Shown here piece after piece: positions 28,427 to 38,976 of a DNA stretch of 64,000 nucleotides (within the stretch, counting starts at the first letter, position 1; every line of letters starts with the position of its first letter). The DNA lies in contig JAWKSZ010000034.1 of assembly GCA_041402045.1 (NCBI GenBank), forward strand, positions 13,407-77,406. The letters are read 5' to 3'. The notes under the pieces are model-generated. The model had not been told where the DNA came from and did no database searches. It saw nothing but the letters and a program-made list of their open reading frames with translations. A program made the position numbers and the translations under genes. The DNA is from JAGQRJ01 sp041402045 (GTDB lineage Bacteria; Planctomycetota; J058).

Positions 28427-28527
28427 GGAGGGGCTCTTCCGGAGGGGTAGGGGTCGCGGGGGTAGACCGAGGGCCTCGTGGCGCAGGCCGTGGGCCGCGC
28501 CGGTCGGGCGACTGGGGGAGTGGGGGA

Positions 28528-29709
28528 TTACTCGGCGGGGAGCGCCAGGTGGCTCGACCTCTTGGGCTCCTGGAACGCGATCTTGGTCGTCTCGCCGTCT
28601 TGCACGCGGCGCACGCCCTCGACCAGGAACGTCTCGTCCTCGTCCAGCCCGCCCGAGAGCACGAACAGGTGGGGGAGCTCGTAGGCGACCTCGACCCGGC
28701 GCTGGTGCACGACCCCCTGGGCGTCGACGACGAACACGTAGCGGTGGTCGAGGATCTCGAAGGTCGCGGCCTGCGGGATCAGGAGCGCGTCCTCGAGGGG
28801 GGTCTTGATCCGGATCTTGCCGGTCTCGCCGTGGCGCAGGAGTCCGTTGGGGTTGGGGAAGGTGGCCCGGAAGGCGATGGTGCCGGTCTCGTTGTTGAAG
28901 TCGGCCTCGATCGTCTCGATCTTGCCGGGGTGCTCGTAGACCTTGCCGTTGGCGAGCACGAGCTCGACCTCGGTCGGGCGGTTGTGGGCGGTCTCGAAGT
29001 CGAGGTACTGCGCCTCGGTCACGTTGAAGTAGACCCACATGCTGCTGTTGTCGGAGAGCGTCGTGAGCAGCTCACCCTCCTCGAGCAGGCTGCCCTTGCG
29101 CACCTCGAGCAGGCCCATGATCCCGGCGAAGGGGGCGTTGATCGTGGTCAGTTGGCAGTGGGCTTCGCTGAGGGCCACCTCGGCGTTGGCGCGGGCGAGC
29201 TTGGCCTTGGCCAGCGCGAGCTCGTTCTCGCTCACGACCTCCTTCGTGGTGAGGAGCTGCGTGTTCTTGAACTCGATCTCGGCGGCCTCGGCCTCGGCGC
29301 GGGCCATGTCCAGCTCTGCCTGGTAGATCCGCGGCATGATCTGGAACATCTTCTGACCCTCCTCGACGGACTTGCCCTCGTCGACGTGGATCTCCTGCAG
29401 GTAGCCGCGCTCGAGGGCGCGGACCTCGATCCGCTGGATCGCGTGGATCTGACACACGTAATCGTCGGTGAGGTCGGCGCGCGTGCGCAGGGGCTTCGTG
29501 GCCTGGAAGGTGCCGGCCTTGTGGTGACCGCCGCCGCCCTCGTGGCCTTCCGCGGCGTGCTCCGCGCCTTCGTGGGTCGCGTCGTGGCTCGCGGCGGGGT
29601 CGGGGGACGCGGCCTTCGCGCCACACCCGATCAGGGCCAGGGTCCCGCAGACTCCAAGGAGGACGGGGACGGCTCGGCCCACGCGCAGGGTGTTCACGGT
29701 GTGCTTCAT
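28528..29709 (-). CDS. RND efflux periplasmic adaptor lipoprotein with His-rich N-terminus
   Basis: 393 residues from ATG 29709, GAAGAGG upstream. A signal peptide ends in the lipobox LALIGC. Then comes a 30-residue linker unusually rich in His, Glu and Gly (HDATHEGAEHAAEGHEGGGGHH), before the normal membrane-fusion-protein domains: lipoyl halves (IEVRALERGYLQEIHVDEGKSV and INAPFAGIMGLLEVRKGSLLEEG), a helical hairpin between them, and beta-barrel and membrane-proximal domains. It links the pump to the outer-membrane channel. The His-rich segment could bind divalent metal and hints at metal sensing or metal efflux, although the pump itself is AcrB-like. First gene of the operon. Confidence 0.92.
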   Translation of the reverse strand: MKHTVNTLRVGRAVPVLLGVCGTLALIGCGAKAASPDPAASHDATHEGAEHAAEGHEGGGGHHKAGTFQATKPLRTRADLTDDYVCQIHAIQRIEVRALERGYLQEIHVDEGKSVEEGQKMFQIMPRIYQAELDMARAEAEAAEIEFKNTQLLTTKEVVSENELALAKAKLARANAEVALSEAHCQLTTINAPFAGIMGLLEVRKGSLLEEGELLTTLSDNSSMWVYFNVTEAQYLDFETAHNRPTEVELVLANGKVYEHPGKIETIEADFNNETGTIAFRATFPNPNGLLRHGETGKIRIKTPLEDALLIPQAATFEILDHRYVFVVDAQGVVHQRRVEVAYELPHLFVLSGGLDEDETFLVEGVRRVQDGETTKIAFQEPKRSSHLALPAE

Positions 29710-30008
29710 GCCTCTTCGTGCTGAAGGTGAAGGCCAACGACGCGCACCCACGCCGAGGGGGCGGGTGAGAGCGCGCGCCGTCGGCGCGGGTTCTGATTCA
29801 GGGGAACGGGGCCGCGCCGACGCGCGACCCCTGGGGAGTCCCCACTCACGCCCGGCCCGTCTGCAAACCAGCGACCGATGGCGCGCTGCGCCTTAGTGCT
29901 TGTGTTGGCGGTGGGGAGGCTTGGGGCGGTGTCCCGATTTGACCCGCTGACCCACGGGGAACGAGCAGGTGTGGCGAGGCGCCCCAGGTGGGCGGGACTG
30001 GTCGCTGA
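29710..30008. other. Intergenic region upstream of the efflux operon
   Basis: About 300 bases between the adaptor start and the thiolase 3' end, both minus strand. It must hold the efflux operon promoter. A 7-bp palindrome CGCGCCG-T-CGGCGCG lies at 29774-29788. I see no gene, regulator gene or clear -35/-10 pair. Confidence 0.4.
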
Positions 30009-31127
<1,119 letters not shown>

Positions 31128-31131
<4 letters not shown>

Positions 31132-32612
31132 GAGGGCTCCTGGCTGGGGGAGGGCGGGTCGAGGGCGCCCTCCGCGGGGGGCAAGGATACCGCGTGGACG
31201 CGGCGCCGGCGCAGGGGCTGCGCTTCGGCGGTGGCCAGGCTGCGCCAGGCCCACTCCACGGGGCCCATGCGGAACCAGCGCAGCCACAGGCTCGCGCCCA
31301 GGATCAACACGGCCCACACCGCGGCGGCCACCCCCCACAGGTCGACCCGCGAGGGCTCGCCGAAGCGGCCGAGGCCCCACGAATAGAACAGCGTCGTGCA
31401 GATCAGGGTCTCCGCGAGGTAGACCGTGAGCGCCATACGGCCCACGTTGGCCAGCCCGCGCAGCGGCCAGCGCTTCCAGCGCGCCTCGGAGATCGAGAAG
31501 CACACCGCGGCGTAGCCCGCGGCCAGGACGACGACGCTCGAGTAGTGGCAGGCGTCGAGGAGCTGCTCCTGGCCCACGGTGCTGGCTTGGACGCGGAGGA
31601 AGGCGAAGCCCGCCTCGAGGGCAGCCCCAACCCCGAGGCCCAGGAAGACGCCCACCCTCGGCACGAGCTTGGGGGGCGCGTGGATCAACCCAGCTCATGG
31701 GCGGCGACCCCCAGCGCCATGAGCCCCAGCAGGCGCCAGGCGTGAAGACACCACCGCGAGCATGAGCCCGGGCCAGAAGGTCGAGCGCCAGGTCACCTGC
31801 TGGGCGTAGGTCCCGTAGCGGTAGATCCAGGCGCATAGGGGGTCTTGCCCCCAGCGGTCGGCGCCGTGGGTCGGGCCGCCCGCAGGTCCGTCGACCCAGC
31901 TCACCAGCGCGTCGCGGGTCGGGGGCTCGGAGGAGGGCTGGTTCAGCGTGGCCAGGCCCAGGAGTCCGAACATGCCGCTGGTCGCGAGCAGGCCCAGGAC
32001 CCCCAGCGCGCCCCACACCGCGGGGATCTTCACGAAGCTGCGCAGGGCGAACACCGCCATGCCGCAGCCGGCGTAGGTGAACAGAATGTCCCCGTACCAC
32101 AGCCCGATCGCGTGGCAGAGCCCGATCCCGCCCAGGAGCGCGAGGCGCCAGGCGAAGTAGGGGCGGAACTCGAGCAGCGCCTGGCTGCGCTCGGCGCGGG
32201 CGGTCTGGAGCGCGATCCCCACCCCGAACAGGAACGCGAACAGGGTGATGAACTTGACGTCGACCAGGGTCCCCAGGAGGAAGTGCGCGGTCCAGTCGGC
32301 GGGGGTCCCGCCGGCGTAGCTCACCGCGTCGTGCATCCCGTGGGGGTAGGCGAAGCTGGGGAGGTTCGCGGGGAGGATCCCCAGGATCGCCAGACCGCGC
32401 AGACCGTCGAGGGCCCACACCCGCTCGTGGTCCTGGGTGATCGGTTCGAGGGGCGTCGGCGGCGGCGCGTCGGGCGGCGGCGCGGACGGCGAGGGGGCGT
32501 ACCACGTCGGCTGGCGGAGCTGGGTCGCCTCGCGGCGCTCGGGGAGCGCGCCCAACGCGTCGAGGTCGGCGGGGACCTCGGGGCGCGCGGGGGACGGATC
32601 GGGTTCGCTCAC
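31128..32612 (-). pseudogene. Frameshifted DUF418-family membrane protein
   Basis: A protein of about 490 residues split by single-base shifts near 31727 and 31690. The long first block (GTG 32612 to about 31740) has a Pro-rich cytoplasmic N-terminus and then the family opening ALDGLRGLAILGILPANLP, a run of 5-6 membrane helices and the conserved ITLFAFLFGVGIALQ. The middle bit continues in another frame as LLGLMALGVAAHELG. The last block (31688-31128) carries the DUF418 core LANVGRMALTVYLAETLICTTLFYSWGLG. DUF418 proteins are poorly understood integral membrane proteins, sometimes tied to transport. The stop overlaps the thiolase ATG. It is divergent from the DUF1592 gene. Confidence 0.75.
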
Positions 32613-32684
32613 GCGCAGAGCCTAAATCAAAGCCGGCCCCGCGGCAGGGGCGAGGATCCGCTTCGGCCCGGCCGGCCGCCGCGG

Positions 32685-32690
32685 TAGACT
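32685..32690 (+). promoter_or_regulatory. -10 element TAGACT predicting a leaderless transcript
   Basis: TAGACT ends six bases before the ATG at 32697, so a normal start seven bases past the box would fall on the A of ATG. No ribosome-binding site is present between them, which agrees with leaderless translation. Confidence 0.45.
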
Positions 32691-32696
32691 CCGGGC

Positions 32697-34997
32697 ATGC
32701 GCACACGTTGGCTGGTAGCAGGGGTCCTGGGCGCGGTGGCCTGCAGCGGTCCCGTCTCGCGGAGCCTCGTCCCGGACGAGGCGCTGCGGCGGTTCGCGCC
32801 GCCCCCCGAGGAGCCCGTCGACGTGGCGCTCGTGCTCGAGCCGTTCCTGCGCGAGCACTGCCTGCGCTGCCACAGCGGGGAGGACCCCGAGGGCGGGGTC
32901 GCCTTCGGCGCGCTGGCTGCGGGGTTGCGCGAGGACCGCGAGCTGTGGGCCGAGGTGCTCGAGCGCGCGCGGGAGGGCGACATGCCCCCCGCCGAGGAGC
33001 CCCAGCCCAGCGCGGTGGCGCGCCAGGCCTTCGTGCGCGGGCTCGAGCGCGCGCTGGGGGTCGTCGCCGGGGACCCGGGGCGGGTCACGATCCGCCGCCT
33101 GAACCGCGCGGAGTACGACGCCGCCGTCCAGGACCTGCTGGGGGTCGGGCTCAGCCCGGCCCGCGCGTTCCCTCGCGACGAGAGCGGCCACGGCTTCGAC
33201 ACCGTGGGCGACGCGCTCTCGATCTCGCCGCTGCTCCTCGAGAAGTACCTCGCCGCGGCGGAGGACCTCGCGGCGGAGGCGCTGGTCGATCCCAAGCCCT
33301 TGATCCAGCGCGTGACCGGCGAGGCGCTCAGCGGCGGGGGGACGCCGCGCCGTGGGCTGCGCGCCTTCGCCAGCGTGGGGCGCGCCGGGTTCAACGCGCT
33401 CGTCGCGGTCGGCGGGCGCTACCGGATCCTCGTCGAGGCCTTCGCCGACCAGGCGGGGCCCGACCCGGCGCGGATCGAGGTGATCGTCGACGGCCAGCGC
33501 GTGGGCGTGCTCGAGACCGAGGGCGAGGGCCGCGAGGCGACCCGCGACTACGGGCTCGAGGTCGCGCTCGAGCCCGGCGAGCACCGAATCGAGGCCGGGT
33601 TCCCCAACGACTACTACCGCCCCCAGGACCCCGACCCCCAGCAGCGCGACCGCAACCTGTTCGTGGTCAGCCTCTCGGTGGCTGGGCCCAGCGAGCCGCC
33701 GCGGCCGACCCCGTTCATGGCGCGCCTGCAGCGCGCGCTGGCCGAGGCGCCGACCCAGGCCCAGGCGACGCGGGACGCGCTGGGGCCGCTCATGCGCCGC
33801 GCCTTCCGCCGCCCGCTGGCCGCGGGCGAGCTCGAGCGCTACGCCGCCCTGGCCGACGCGGCGCGCGAGGAGGGGCTCGAGTTCTTCCCCGCTCTCGGGC
33901 GGGCGCTGACCGCGGTCCTGGTCTCGCCCCACTTCCTGTTCCGCCCCGAGCTCGACGCCCGGCCGGACTCGAGCGAGGTCCGCGACCTGACGGGCTACGA
34001 GCTCGCGTCGCGGCTCTCGTTCTTCCTCTGGTGCAGCCTCCCCGACGAGGCGGCGCTGAGCTCGGCGGAGGCGGGGCCGCTTCGGGGCGAGGCCCTCGTG
34101 CGCGAGGCGCGCCGGCTCCTGGCGGATCCGCGGGCGGATCGCTTCGTGAGCGCCTTCGCCGGGCAGTGGCTCGGGCTCCGGCGGCTCGAGGACGTCGACC
34201 CCGACCCCGAGACCTTCCCCAGCTTCGACGACGGGCTGCGCCAGAGCATGCGCGCCGAGAGCGAGCTCGTGCTCACCGCGCTCCTGCGCGAGAACCGCAG
34301 CGTGCTCGAGCTCCTGAACGGGCGCTTCACCTTCGTCGACGAGCGCCTGGCCAAGCACTACGGGATCCCGGGGATCGAGGGCGCGCGCTTCCGCCGAGTG
34401 CGCCTGCCGGCGGAGCGCCGCGGGGTCTTGACCCACGCCTCGGTGCTCACGGTCACGAGCAACCCCTCGCGCACCTCGCCGGTGCAGCGCGGCAAGTGGA
34501 TCCTGGAGCAGCTCCTGGACGACCCGCCGCCGCCGCCGCCGCCGGGGGCGGGCGACCTCCCCGACGACCCGGGCGCGCGCGCCGAGCGCAGCGGCGTGGA
34601 GCGCCTCGAGGCGCACCAGAGCCGCGCGGACTGCCGCTCCTGCCACGCCAAGCTCGACCCGCTGGGGATCGCCCTCGAGCGCTTCGACGGCGTGGGCGCG
34701 TTTCGTACCCGCGACGGGCGGCACGCGATCGAGGCCCGGGGGACGCTCCCCGACGGCACCGCGCTCGAGGGCGCGGAGGGCCTGAGCGCGGCCCTGACCC
34801 GCGAGCCCCGGCGCTTCGTGCGCGCCTTCGTCAAGCAGCTCTTCGTCTACGGGCTGGGGCGCGCGCCGCAGCCCGCGGACGCGGCGGCCCTGGACGCGGT
34901 GGTCGCGGCCACCGCGCCGGAGTATCGCTTCGCGGACATTCTCGAGGAGCTGGTCCAGCTCCCGGCGTTCACTCAGCGGCGCGGGCCGGGGAGGTAG
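32697..34997 (+). CDS. DUF1587/1592/1588/1585 heme-motif protein (Planctomycete-type PSD family)
   Basis: A 766-residue exported protein. A short signal ending in LGAVAC suggests a lipoprotein. The N-terminal cytochrome-like region has one heme motif CLRCH (near 57) and the downstream MPP (near 99) as a possible Met ligand. DUF1587 follows (ITIRRLNRAEYDAAVQDLLGV), then a carbohydrate-binding-like beta domain (YRILVEAFADQAGPDPARIEV), DUF1592 (GYELASRLSFFLWCSLPDEA), DUF1588 (HYGIPGIEGARFRRVRLPAERRGVLTHASVLTVTSNPSRTS abbreviated here to its start and end) and DUF1585 (RFVKQLFVYGLGR). The second Cys pair CRSCH sits near 645. The family is abundant in Planctomycetota, Verrucomicrobiota and Myxococcota, and is almost always followed by a DUF1552 gene, as here. 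It is thought to act in degradation of complex polymers; the exact reaction is not known. Confidence 0.92.
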   Translation: MRTRWLVAGVLGAVACSGPVSRSLVPDEALRRFAPPPEEPVDVALVLEPFLREHCLRCHSGEDPEGGVAFGALAAGLREDRELWAEVLERAREGDMPPAEEPQPSAVARQAFVRGLERALGVVAGDPGRVTIRRLNRAEYDAAVQDLLGVGLSPARAFPRDESGHGFDTVGDALSISPLLLEKYLAAAEDLAAEALVDPKPLIQRVTGEALSGGGTPRRGLRAFASVGRAGFNALVAVGGRYRILVEAFADQAGPDPARIEVIVDGQRVGVLETEGEGREATRDYGLEVALEPGEHRIEAGFPNDYYRPQDPDPQQRDRNLFVVSLSVAGPSEPPRPTPFMARLQRALAEAPTQAQATRDALGPLMRRAFRRPLAAGELERYAALADAAREEGLEFFPALGRALTAVLVSPHFLFRPELDARPDSSEVRDLTGYELASRLSFFLWCSLPDEAALSSAEAGPLRGEALVREARRLLADPRADRFVSAFAGQWLGLRRLEDVDPDPETFPSFDDGLRQSMRAESELVLTALLRENRSVLELLNGRFTFVDERLAKHYGIPGIEGARFRRVRLPAERRGVLTHASVLTVTSNPSRTSPVQRGKWILEQLLDDPPPPPPPGAGDLPDDPGARAERSGVERLEAHQSRADCRSCHAKLDPLGIALERFDGVGAFRTRDGRHAIEARGTLPDGTALEGAEGLSAALTREPRRFVRAFVKQLFVYGLGRAPQPADAAALDAVVAATAPEYRFADILEELVQLPAFTQRRGPGR

Positions 34998-34999
34998 GC

Positions 35000-36270
35000 A
35001 TGGATCGACGCAGGTTCTTGCGTGGCGCGCTCGGCGCCGGGCTCCTGGCGCCCTGGGCCACACGCGCGGCGCTCGGGGACGAGGCCCCGCCGCCGCGGCG
35101 GCTGGTGTTCGTGTTCGTGCCCAACGGCAAGCACATGCAGGCCTGGAACCCCGAGGGCGAAGGTCGAGACGCGCGCTTCGGCGAGACCCTCCAGCCCTTG
35201 GAGCGCCTGCTGACAGGTGCTCGTCTGCAACAGCCTGGCCCTGGACGGGGCGCGCGCCCCAGCGACGGACCCGGGGATCACGCCCGCGCCGGCGGCGTTC
35301 CTCACCTGCACGCACCCCAAGAAGACCGCGGGCAGCGACCTCCCAGGTCGGGGTCTCGGTGGACCAGGTCGCCGCCGCAGAGCTCGGCCGCGCGACCCGA
35401 CTCCCGAGCCTGGAGCTGGGGATCGAGCAGGGTCGCCAGGCCGGGAGCTGCGACTCGGGCTGCGCCTGCGCCTACTCCTCGAACATTTCCTGGCGCGGGC
35501 CCACGACCCCCAACATAAGGAGACGAACCCCCGCGCGGCCTTCGACCGGGTGTTCGGCGGGCGCGAGTCCCGCGGAGCTGCGCGCGCGGCTGGCCTCGCG
35601 CCGCAGCGTGCTCGACCTGGTGCGGAGCCGAGGCCAAGGACCTGCGGCGCGCGCTAGGGGCCAGCGACCGGCCCAAGCTCGACGAATACCTGGAGTCGAT
35701 CCGCGCCCTCGAGCGCCTGACCCACCCACCGGCGCGGGTCGAGGCCGAGCCGCCGGACGCCGACCTCAACCGCCCCGAGCAGGTGCGCGCCATGCTCGAA
35801 CTCAGCGCGCTGGCCCTGGCCAGCGACCAAGACCAGGTGATCACGCTCATGCTGGCCAACGCCGGGAGCAACGCGCCTTCAGGTTCCTCGACGTCGCCGA
35901 CGGCCACCACCAGCATTTCCCCCAAGGGCGACGAGGAGAAGCTGGACAAGATCAAGCGGATCGATCGCTACCGCGTGACCGAGCTCGCCTGGTTCCTGCA
36001 GCGCCTCGACGAGCTCGAGCAGCCCGGGGGACCTCGCTCCTGGACCACCGCGGTGATCTGCGGGAGCAGGATCGGCGACGGCAACCGCCACAGCCATGGC
36101 CAGCTCCGATCCTGCTCGCTGGCGGCCAGCTCAGGGGCGGCACGGGCACGAGCGCTTCCGCCGCGAGACGCCGCTCGCGAACCTCTACGTCGGCGCCCTG
36201 CGCTGGGCGGGGGTCAAGACCCGGCGCTTCGCGGACAGCACCGGTGCGGTCGAGCTGAGCTGGTTCCGGG
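35000..36270 (+). pseudogene. Heavily frameshifted DUF1552-family protein
   Basis: ATG 35000, two bases after the preceding stop, opens MDRRRFLRGALGAGLLAPW, a twin-arginine-type signal (DRRRFLRG). The family then continues in alternating frames: VPNGKHMQAWNP (35110), LVCNSLALDG (35217), FLTCTHPKKTAGSDL (35300), VSVDQVAAAELG (35355), KETNPRAAFDRVFGG (35518), SPAELRARLASRRSVLDLV (35572), KLDEYLESIRALERL (35675), RAFRFLDVADGHHQHF (35874), DKIKRIDRYRVTELAWFLQRLDEL (35945), GSRIGDGNRHSHG (36062), and RRETPLANLYVGALRWAGVK...FADSTG (36160). I count about eleven one-base shifts in 1.25 kb but no loss of conserved motif, which is unlike a decayed gene and suggests poor base calling. It pairs with the DUF1592 protein. 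The likely stop is near 36258, just before the hairpin element. Confidence 0.75.
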
Positions 36271-36440
36271 GGTCTGTCCCAGACCCCCTCCGGGCTCGGG
36301 GCCGACCTCGCCCTCACCCCAAGAAAGGGGCTCGCGGCCGGCTTCGCCGGCCGCGCGCGCTCGCGGCTTCGCCGCTCGCGGGGCGCGCCGGGGTCGCGCT
36401 GGGGGGGGGGCACGCCGGGGTCGCGCTCGGAGCGCGCTGT
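36268..36440 (+). repeat. Hairpin-rich dispersed element, copy 1
   Basis: Begins with a palindrome (arms GGGGGTCTG 36268-36276 and CAGACCCCC 36280-36288), then CCCTCACCCCAA...GGGGCTCG, a perfect hairpin GCGGCCGGC-TTC-GCCGGCCGC (36334-36354), and a GCTCGCGGCTTCGCCGCTCG segment. It ends in two degenerate units of a GCCGGGGTCGCGCT core around a run of ten G (36401-36410). The same order of parts is found inverted at 44592-44110. The element starts right at the 3' end of the DUF1552 gene, so the first palindrome may serve as its terminator. Confidence 0.65.
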
Positions 36441-36657
36441 CGGGGCGGCCGCCGCGAGGCAGGGGGCGTCGGCGCCACGAAGGCGCGCGTCGACTCAGCG
36501 GAGCTCTCGAGCAGTGGCTTGGGTCCCTGCGTGTAGGAGGCGTCGTCCCCGCCCGGTAGAGTGCGTCCCTCCACCTCACGGAGGCGAGGGATTCCCGCGC
36601 TGCTTCGGGCCGTCGGCGTACCGCGCTCGGAGCTGCGGACGCTCGGGAGGTCTCCCG
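36441..36657. other. Intergenic sequence without recognisable feature
   Basis: Lies between the hairpin element and the 3' end of the VWA gene. A CGGTAGAGT box near 36556 resembles the local -10 motif but no plus-strand gene follows. I see nothing else. Confidence 0.35.
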
Positions 36658-37352
36658 TCACAGCGGACGGTAGGTCCGCCGTGGCGCTCGGCGAGCTGGC
36701 GCAGCGGGTCCTGGGTGCCCCCGACCGACACGGTGTGCAGGGGTGACCCGCCGTCCGCGGAGCGCTGGAAAGTCGACCGCGCGCAGGATCTGCGCGGGGG
36801 CCTTGTAGCGGCCGGTGGTCGGCGACCCGTCGGAGAGCAGGTAGACGACCTCGACGGCGGGATCCCGCAGCGCCTGGGCGAGCGCGTCGTAAGGGTTGGT
36901 CCCGCCGCTGGGCTGGAGCCGCCGCACCGTGCGCTCGAGGAGGCCCGAGCTTTGGGGCCCAGCGGCGTCAACGCGGCTCCAGGTGCCGACGCGACCCTCG
37001 AACCAGTGCAGGTTGACCGCCGTGTCGTCGGGCAGCGCAGAGCACGGAGAGCAATTCCCGCTGCACGCGCTGGAGTCGAGTCTCGACCCCCGGCACGCCC
37101 GACCGCGGAGGGACGCAGCGGGACCGGAGGCCCGTCGAGGGCTGCTGCATCGGAGCCCGAGACGTCGATCACGAACGCGACTCGCGCGCTGGTCACCGGC
37201 TCGCCAAAGAACTCCGGGGCGGGGTGGGCTGGGGTCTCGGCCGCGGGCTCGCGGCAGCAGGTGCGCGACCGGGGGCGGAGTCGTCTGGGTCTGTGCCTGG
37301 ACGCCAAGGGCGCAGAGCCCGAGGAGGCGAACACGAGGGTGGGTGGGTGCAT
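36658..37352 (-). pseudogene. Frameshifted exported VWA-domain protein
   Basis: ATG 37352 has GGAGGAGG upstream and opens MHPPTLVFA; after one shift the frame continues LGLCALGVQAQTQTTPPP, giving a normal signal peptide. A later block reads EFFGEPVTSARVAFVIDVSGS, the first metal-binding strand (DxSxS) of a von Willebrand A domain. It continues in other frames as ETRLQRVQRELLSVLCA, then VRRLQPSGGTNPYDALAQALRDPAVEVVYLLSDGSPTTG (given here only by its position 36830-36925), and ends HTVSVGG...LAERHGGTYRPL with TGA at 36658. In all roughly 230 residues with at least five one-base shifts. The MIDAS residues remain recognisable. The partner and role are unknown. Confidence 0.65.
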
Positions 37353-37505
37353 GGGGGCCTCCTCCGCGGCGGCTGGGAGCAAGCTCAATACCGAGCTAAC
37401 TCCCAACGTCGCGGTGAGATCACTGTAAAAGCCCAGACCGCCTTGACCTGAGTCGTGGGAAGGGGCTTGACTGCGCCTGCGGCCGGTCGGTAGGTCTGCT
37501 GGCCG

Positions 37506-37518
37506 GGTGGTCGCCACC
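37506..37518. promoter_or_regulatory. Candidate GntR/FadR operator GGTGG-TCG-CCACC
   Basis: A perfect 5-bp inverted repeat with a three-base centre, matching the TGG-N3-CCA pattern of FadR-subfamily operators. It lies 19 bases before the GTG at 37537, so it would allow autoregulation. Confidence 0.35.
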
Positions 37519-37536
37519 GGACCAGTGAGGTGCTTC

Positions 37537-38265
37537 GTGCTCGAGGAGCCGATCGAACGGCAGTCCTCCTCTCGGAGGCGGTCTACGCGCGGCTGCGCGA
37601 CGGGATCGTGGGGAGGCGAACTGGAGACGGGCACCGCGTTGCCCACCGGGCAGCAGCTGGCCGCATGGCGAAGGTGAACCGCGGCGCGGTGCGCCGAGGC
37701 GCTCAAGCGCCTGGAGCAGGCCCGGCTGGTGCGGATCCGCCAGGGCGGCGCGGCGCGGGTCCTCGACTACCAGGCCCACGCCGGCCTGGATCTGCTCTCG
37801 GAGCTGTTGTTCGCCGGGGGCGACCTGGACCTGCGGGTCGCGCGGAGCGTGGTCGAAATGCGCGCGTGCCTCGGTCCGGAGATCGCGCGGCGCTGCGCTG
37901 AGCGGCGCTCGCCCGAGGGGGTAGCGAGGCTGATCGCGCTGGTCGAGGGCCTGCGCCAGGAACCGGACCTCGGGGCTCGCCAGACCACGAGCCTGGCGTT
38001 CTGGGACGCCCTCGTCGAGGGCTCGCAGAACGTGGCGTATCGCTTGGCCTTCAACTCGCTGCGCGCCAGCTACGACCGCTTCCGCGGCGCGCTGGTCGAG
38101 GTCCTGGCGGAGGAGCTGCGCGACGTGGACGGGTTCCAGGCCGTCGTCGACGCCGTGGCCGCGGGGGACCCCGAAGCGGCGAGGCGCGCGGCGAGCGCGC
38201 TGCTCTCCCGCGGGGCGAGCGGGCTCGAAGCCCTGTTCGCGGCCCTCGAGGAGCCGACGTCGTGA
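37537..38265 (+). pseudogene. Frameshifted GntR/FadR-family transcription regulator
   Basis: GTG 37537 with GTGAGG six bases upstream. The winged-helix domain is recoverable only across several shifts: EAVYARLRDGIV (37575), then LETGTALPTGQQLAAW (37621), VNRGAVR (37672) and EALKRLEQARLVRIRQGG (37700-37745). After that 178 codons are open to TGA 38265 and form the FCD ligand-binding domain (SVVEMRACLGPEIARRCAERR, FWDALVEGSQNVAYRL, VDAVAAGDPEAARRAASALL). Such regulators respond to small carboxylates or fatty acyl compounds. The stop overlaps the GTG of the fatty-acid-hydroxylase-like gene (GTGA), suggesting it controls that gene. Confidence 0.75.
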
Positions 38266-38921
38266 GCGGCGCGGCGACGGCGGACGCGCCGAGCACCCTG
38301 GGAGGGCTCGCCCGGACCCTGGTCACTCGGGGGAGCCCGCGGCTCCTGATCGCTGCGGTGCTCGCGGCCGCGCTCTGGCGCGCGACCCGCGGACCCCTCG
38401 CGTGGCCGGACCTCGCGGCGGCCGCGGGGGTTCTCCTGCTCTGGCCGCTCCAGGAGTGGACGATCCACCGCTGGCTCCTGCACTGGAAGCCGCGGCGCCT
38501 GGGCCGGTTCGTGCTCGACTTCGCGCAGGCGCGCAAGCACCGCCGGCACCACCTGCGACCCTGGGACTTCGCCGAGGTCTCGATCCCGCTCCACACCTTC
38601 GCCTACGCGTTGCCCCTGCTCACCGGCCTGGCCTGGGTGACCCGGGACGTGCCCGGCGCGGCCAGCGCGGTGCTGGTCTACCTGGCCCTGGGGCTGCACT
38701 ACGAGGCGTGCCACTTCATGGCCCACTCGAACTACGTCCCCCGGACCGCGCTCTACCGCGCGCTGTGGAAGAACCATCGCCTGCACCACTTCAAGAACGA
38801 GACCCAGTGGCTGGGCGTCTCCATGCGCCTGGGGGACCGCCTGCTGGGGACGAACCCCGACCAGAAGCAGGTCCCGCGCTCGGCCACCTGCCGCACGCTG
38901 GGGGTCGCGCCGCCGCGCTGA
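38262..38921 (+). CDS. Fatty acid hydroxylase / sterol desaturase superfamily membrane protein
   Basis: A 219-residue di-iron membrane enzyme predicted to hydroxylate or desaturate a lipid. The histidine clusters are in order: QEWTIHRWLLH (near 63), KHRRHH (near 90), HYEACHFMAH (near 147) and HRLHHFKNETQWLGVS (near 170). These supply the usual eight ligands. Helices lie around 25-60 and 105-145, and the protein ends LGDRLLGTNP, typical of the superfamily. GTG 38262 overlaps the FadR-type regulator's stop, so the two are translated together. The fatty-acid-type regulator next to it supports a lipid substrate; which lipid is unknown. Confidence 0.88.
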   Translation: MSGAATADAPSTLGGLARTLVTRGSPRLLIAAVLAAALWRATRGPLAWPDLAAAAGVLLLWPLQEWTIHRWLLHWKPRRLGRFVLDFAQARKHRRHHLRPWDFAEVSIPLHTFAYALPLLTGLAWVTRDVPGAASAVLVYLALGLHYEACHFMAHSNYVPRTALYRALWKNHRLHHFKNETQWLGVSMRLGDRLLGTNPDQKQVPRSATCRTLGVAPPR

Positions 38922-38943
38922 GCTCCGGTGTGCAGAGGCGGCG

Positions 38944-38949
38944 TATACT
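38944..38949 (+). promoter_or_regulatory. -10 element TATACT upstream of sppA
   Basis: TATACT lies 27 bases before the ATG at 38977, with GGGAGGT between. It predicts a start near 38956 and a 20-base leader. Confidence 0.45.
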
Positions 38950-38976
38950 CCCGACCGCACTCACGGGAGGTGCCCC

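Noticed and set aside
36576..37706. Single intact minus-strand gene of 376 codons
   Set aside because: Only short pieces of it are VWA-like; other pieces of the same domain lie in the two other frames, so the true gene is the frameshifted one ending at 36658.
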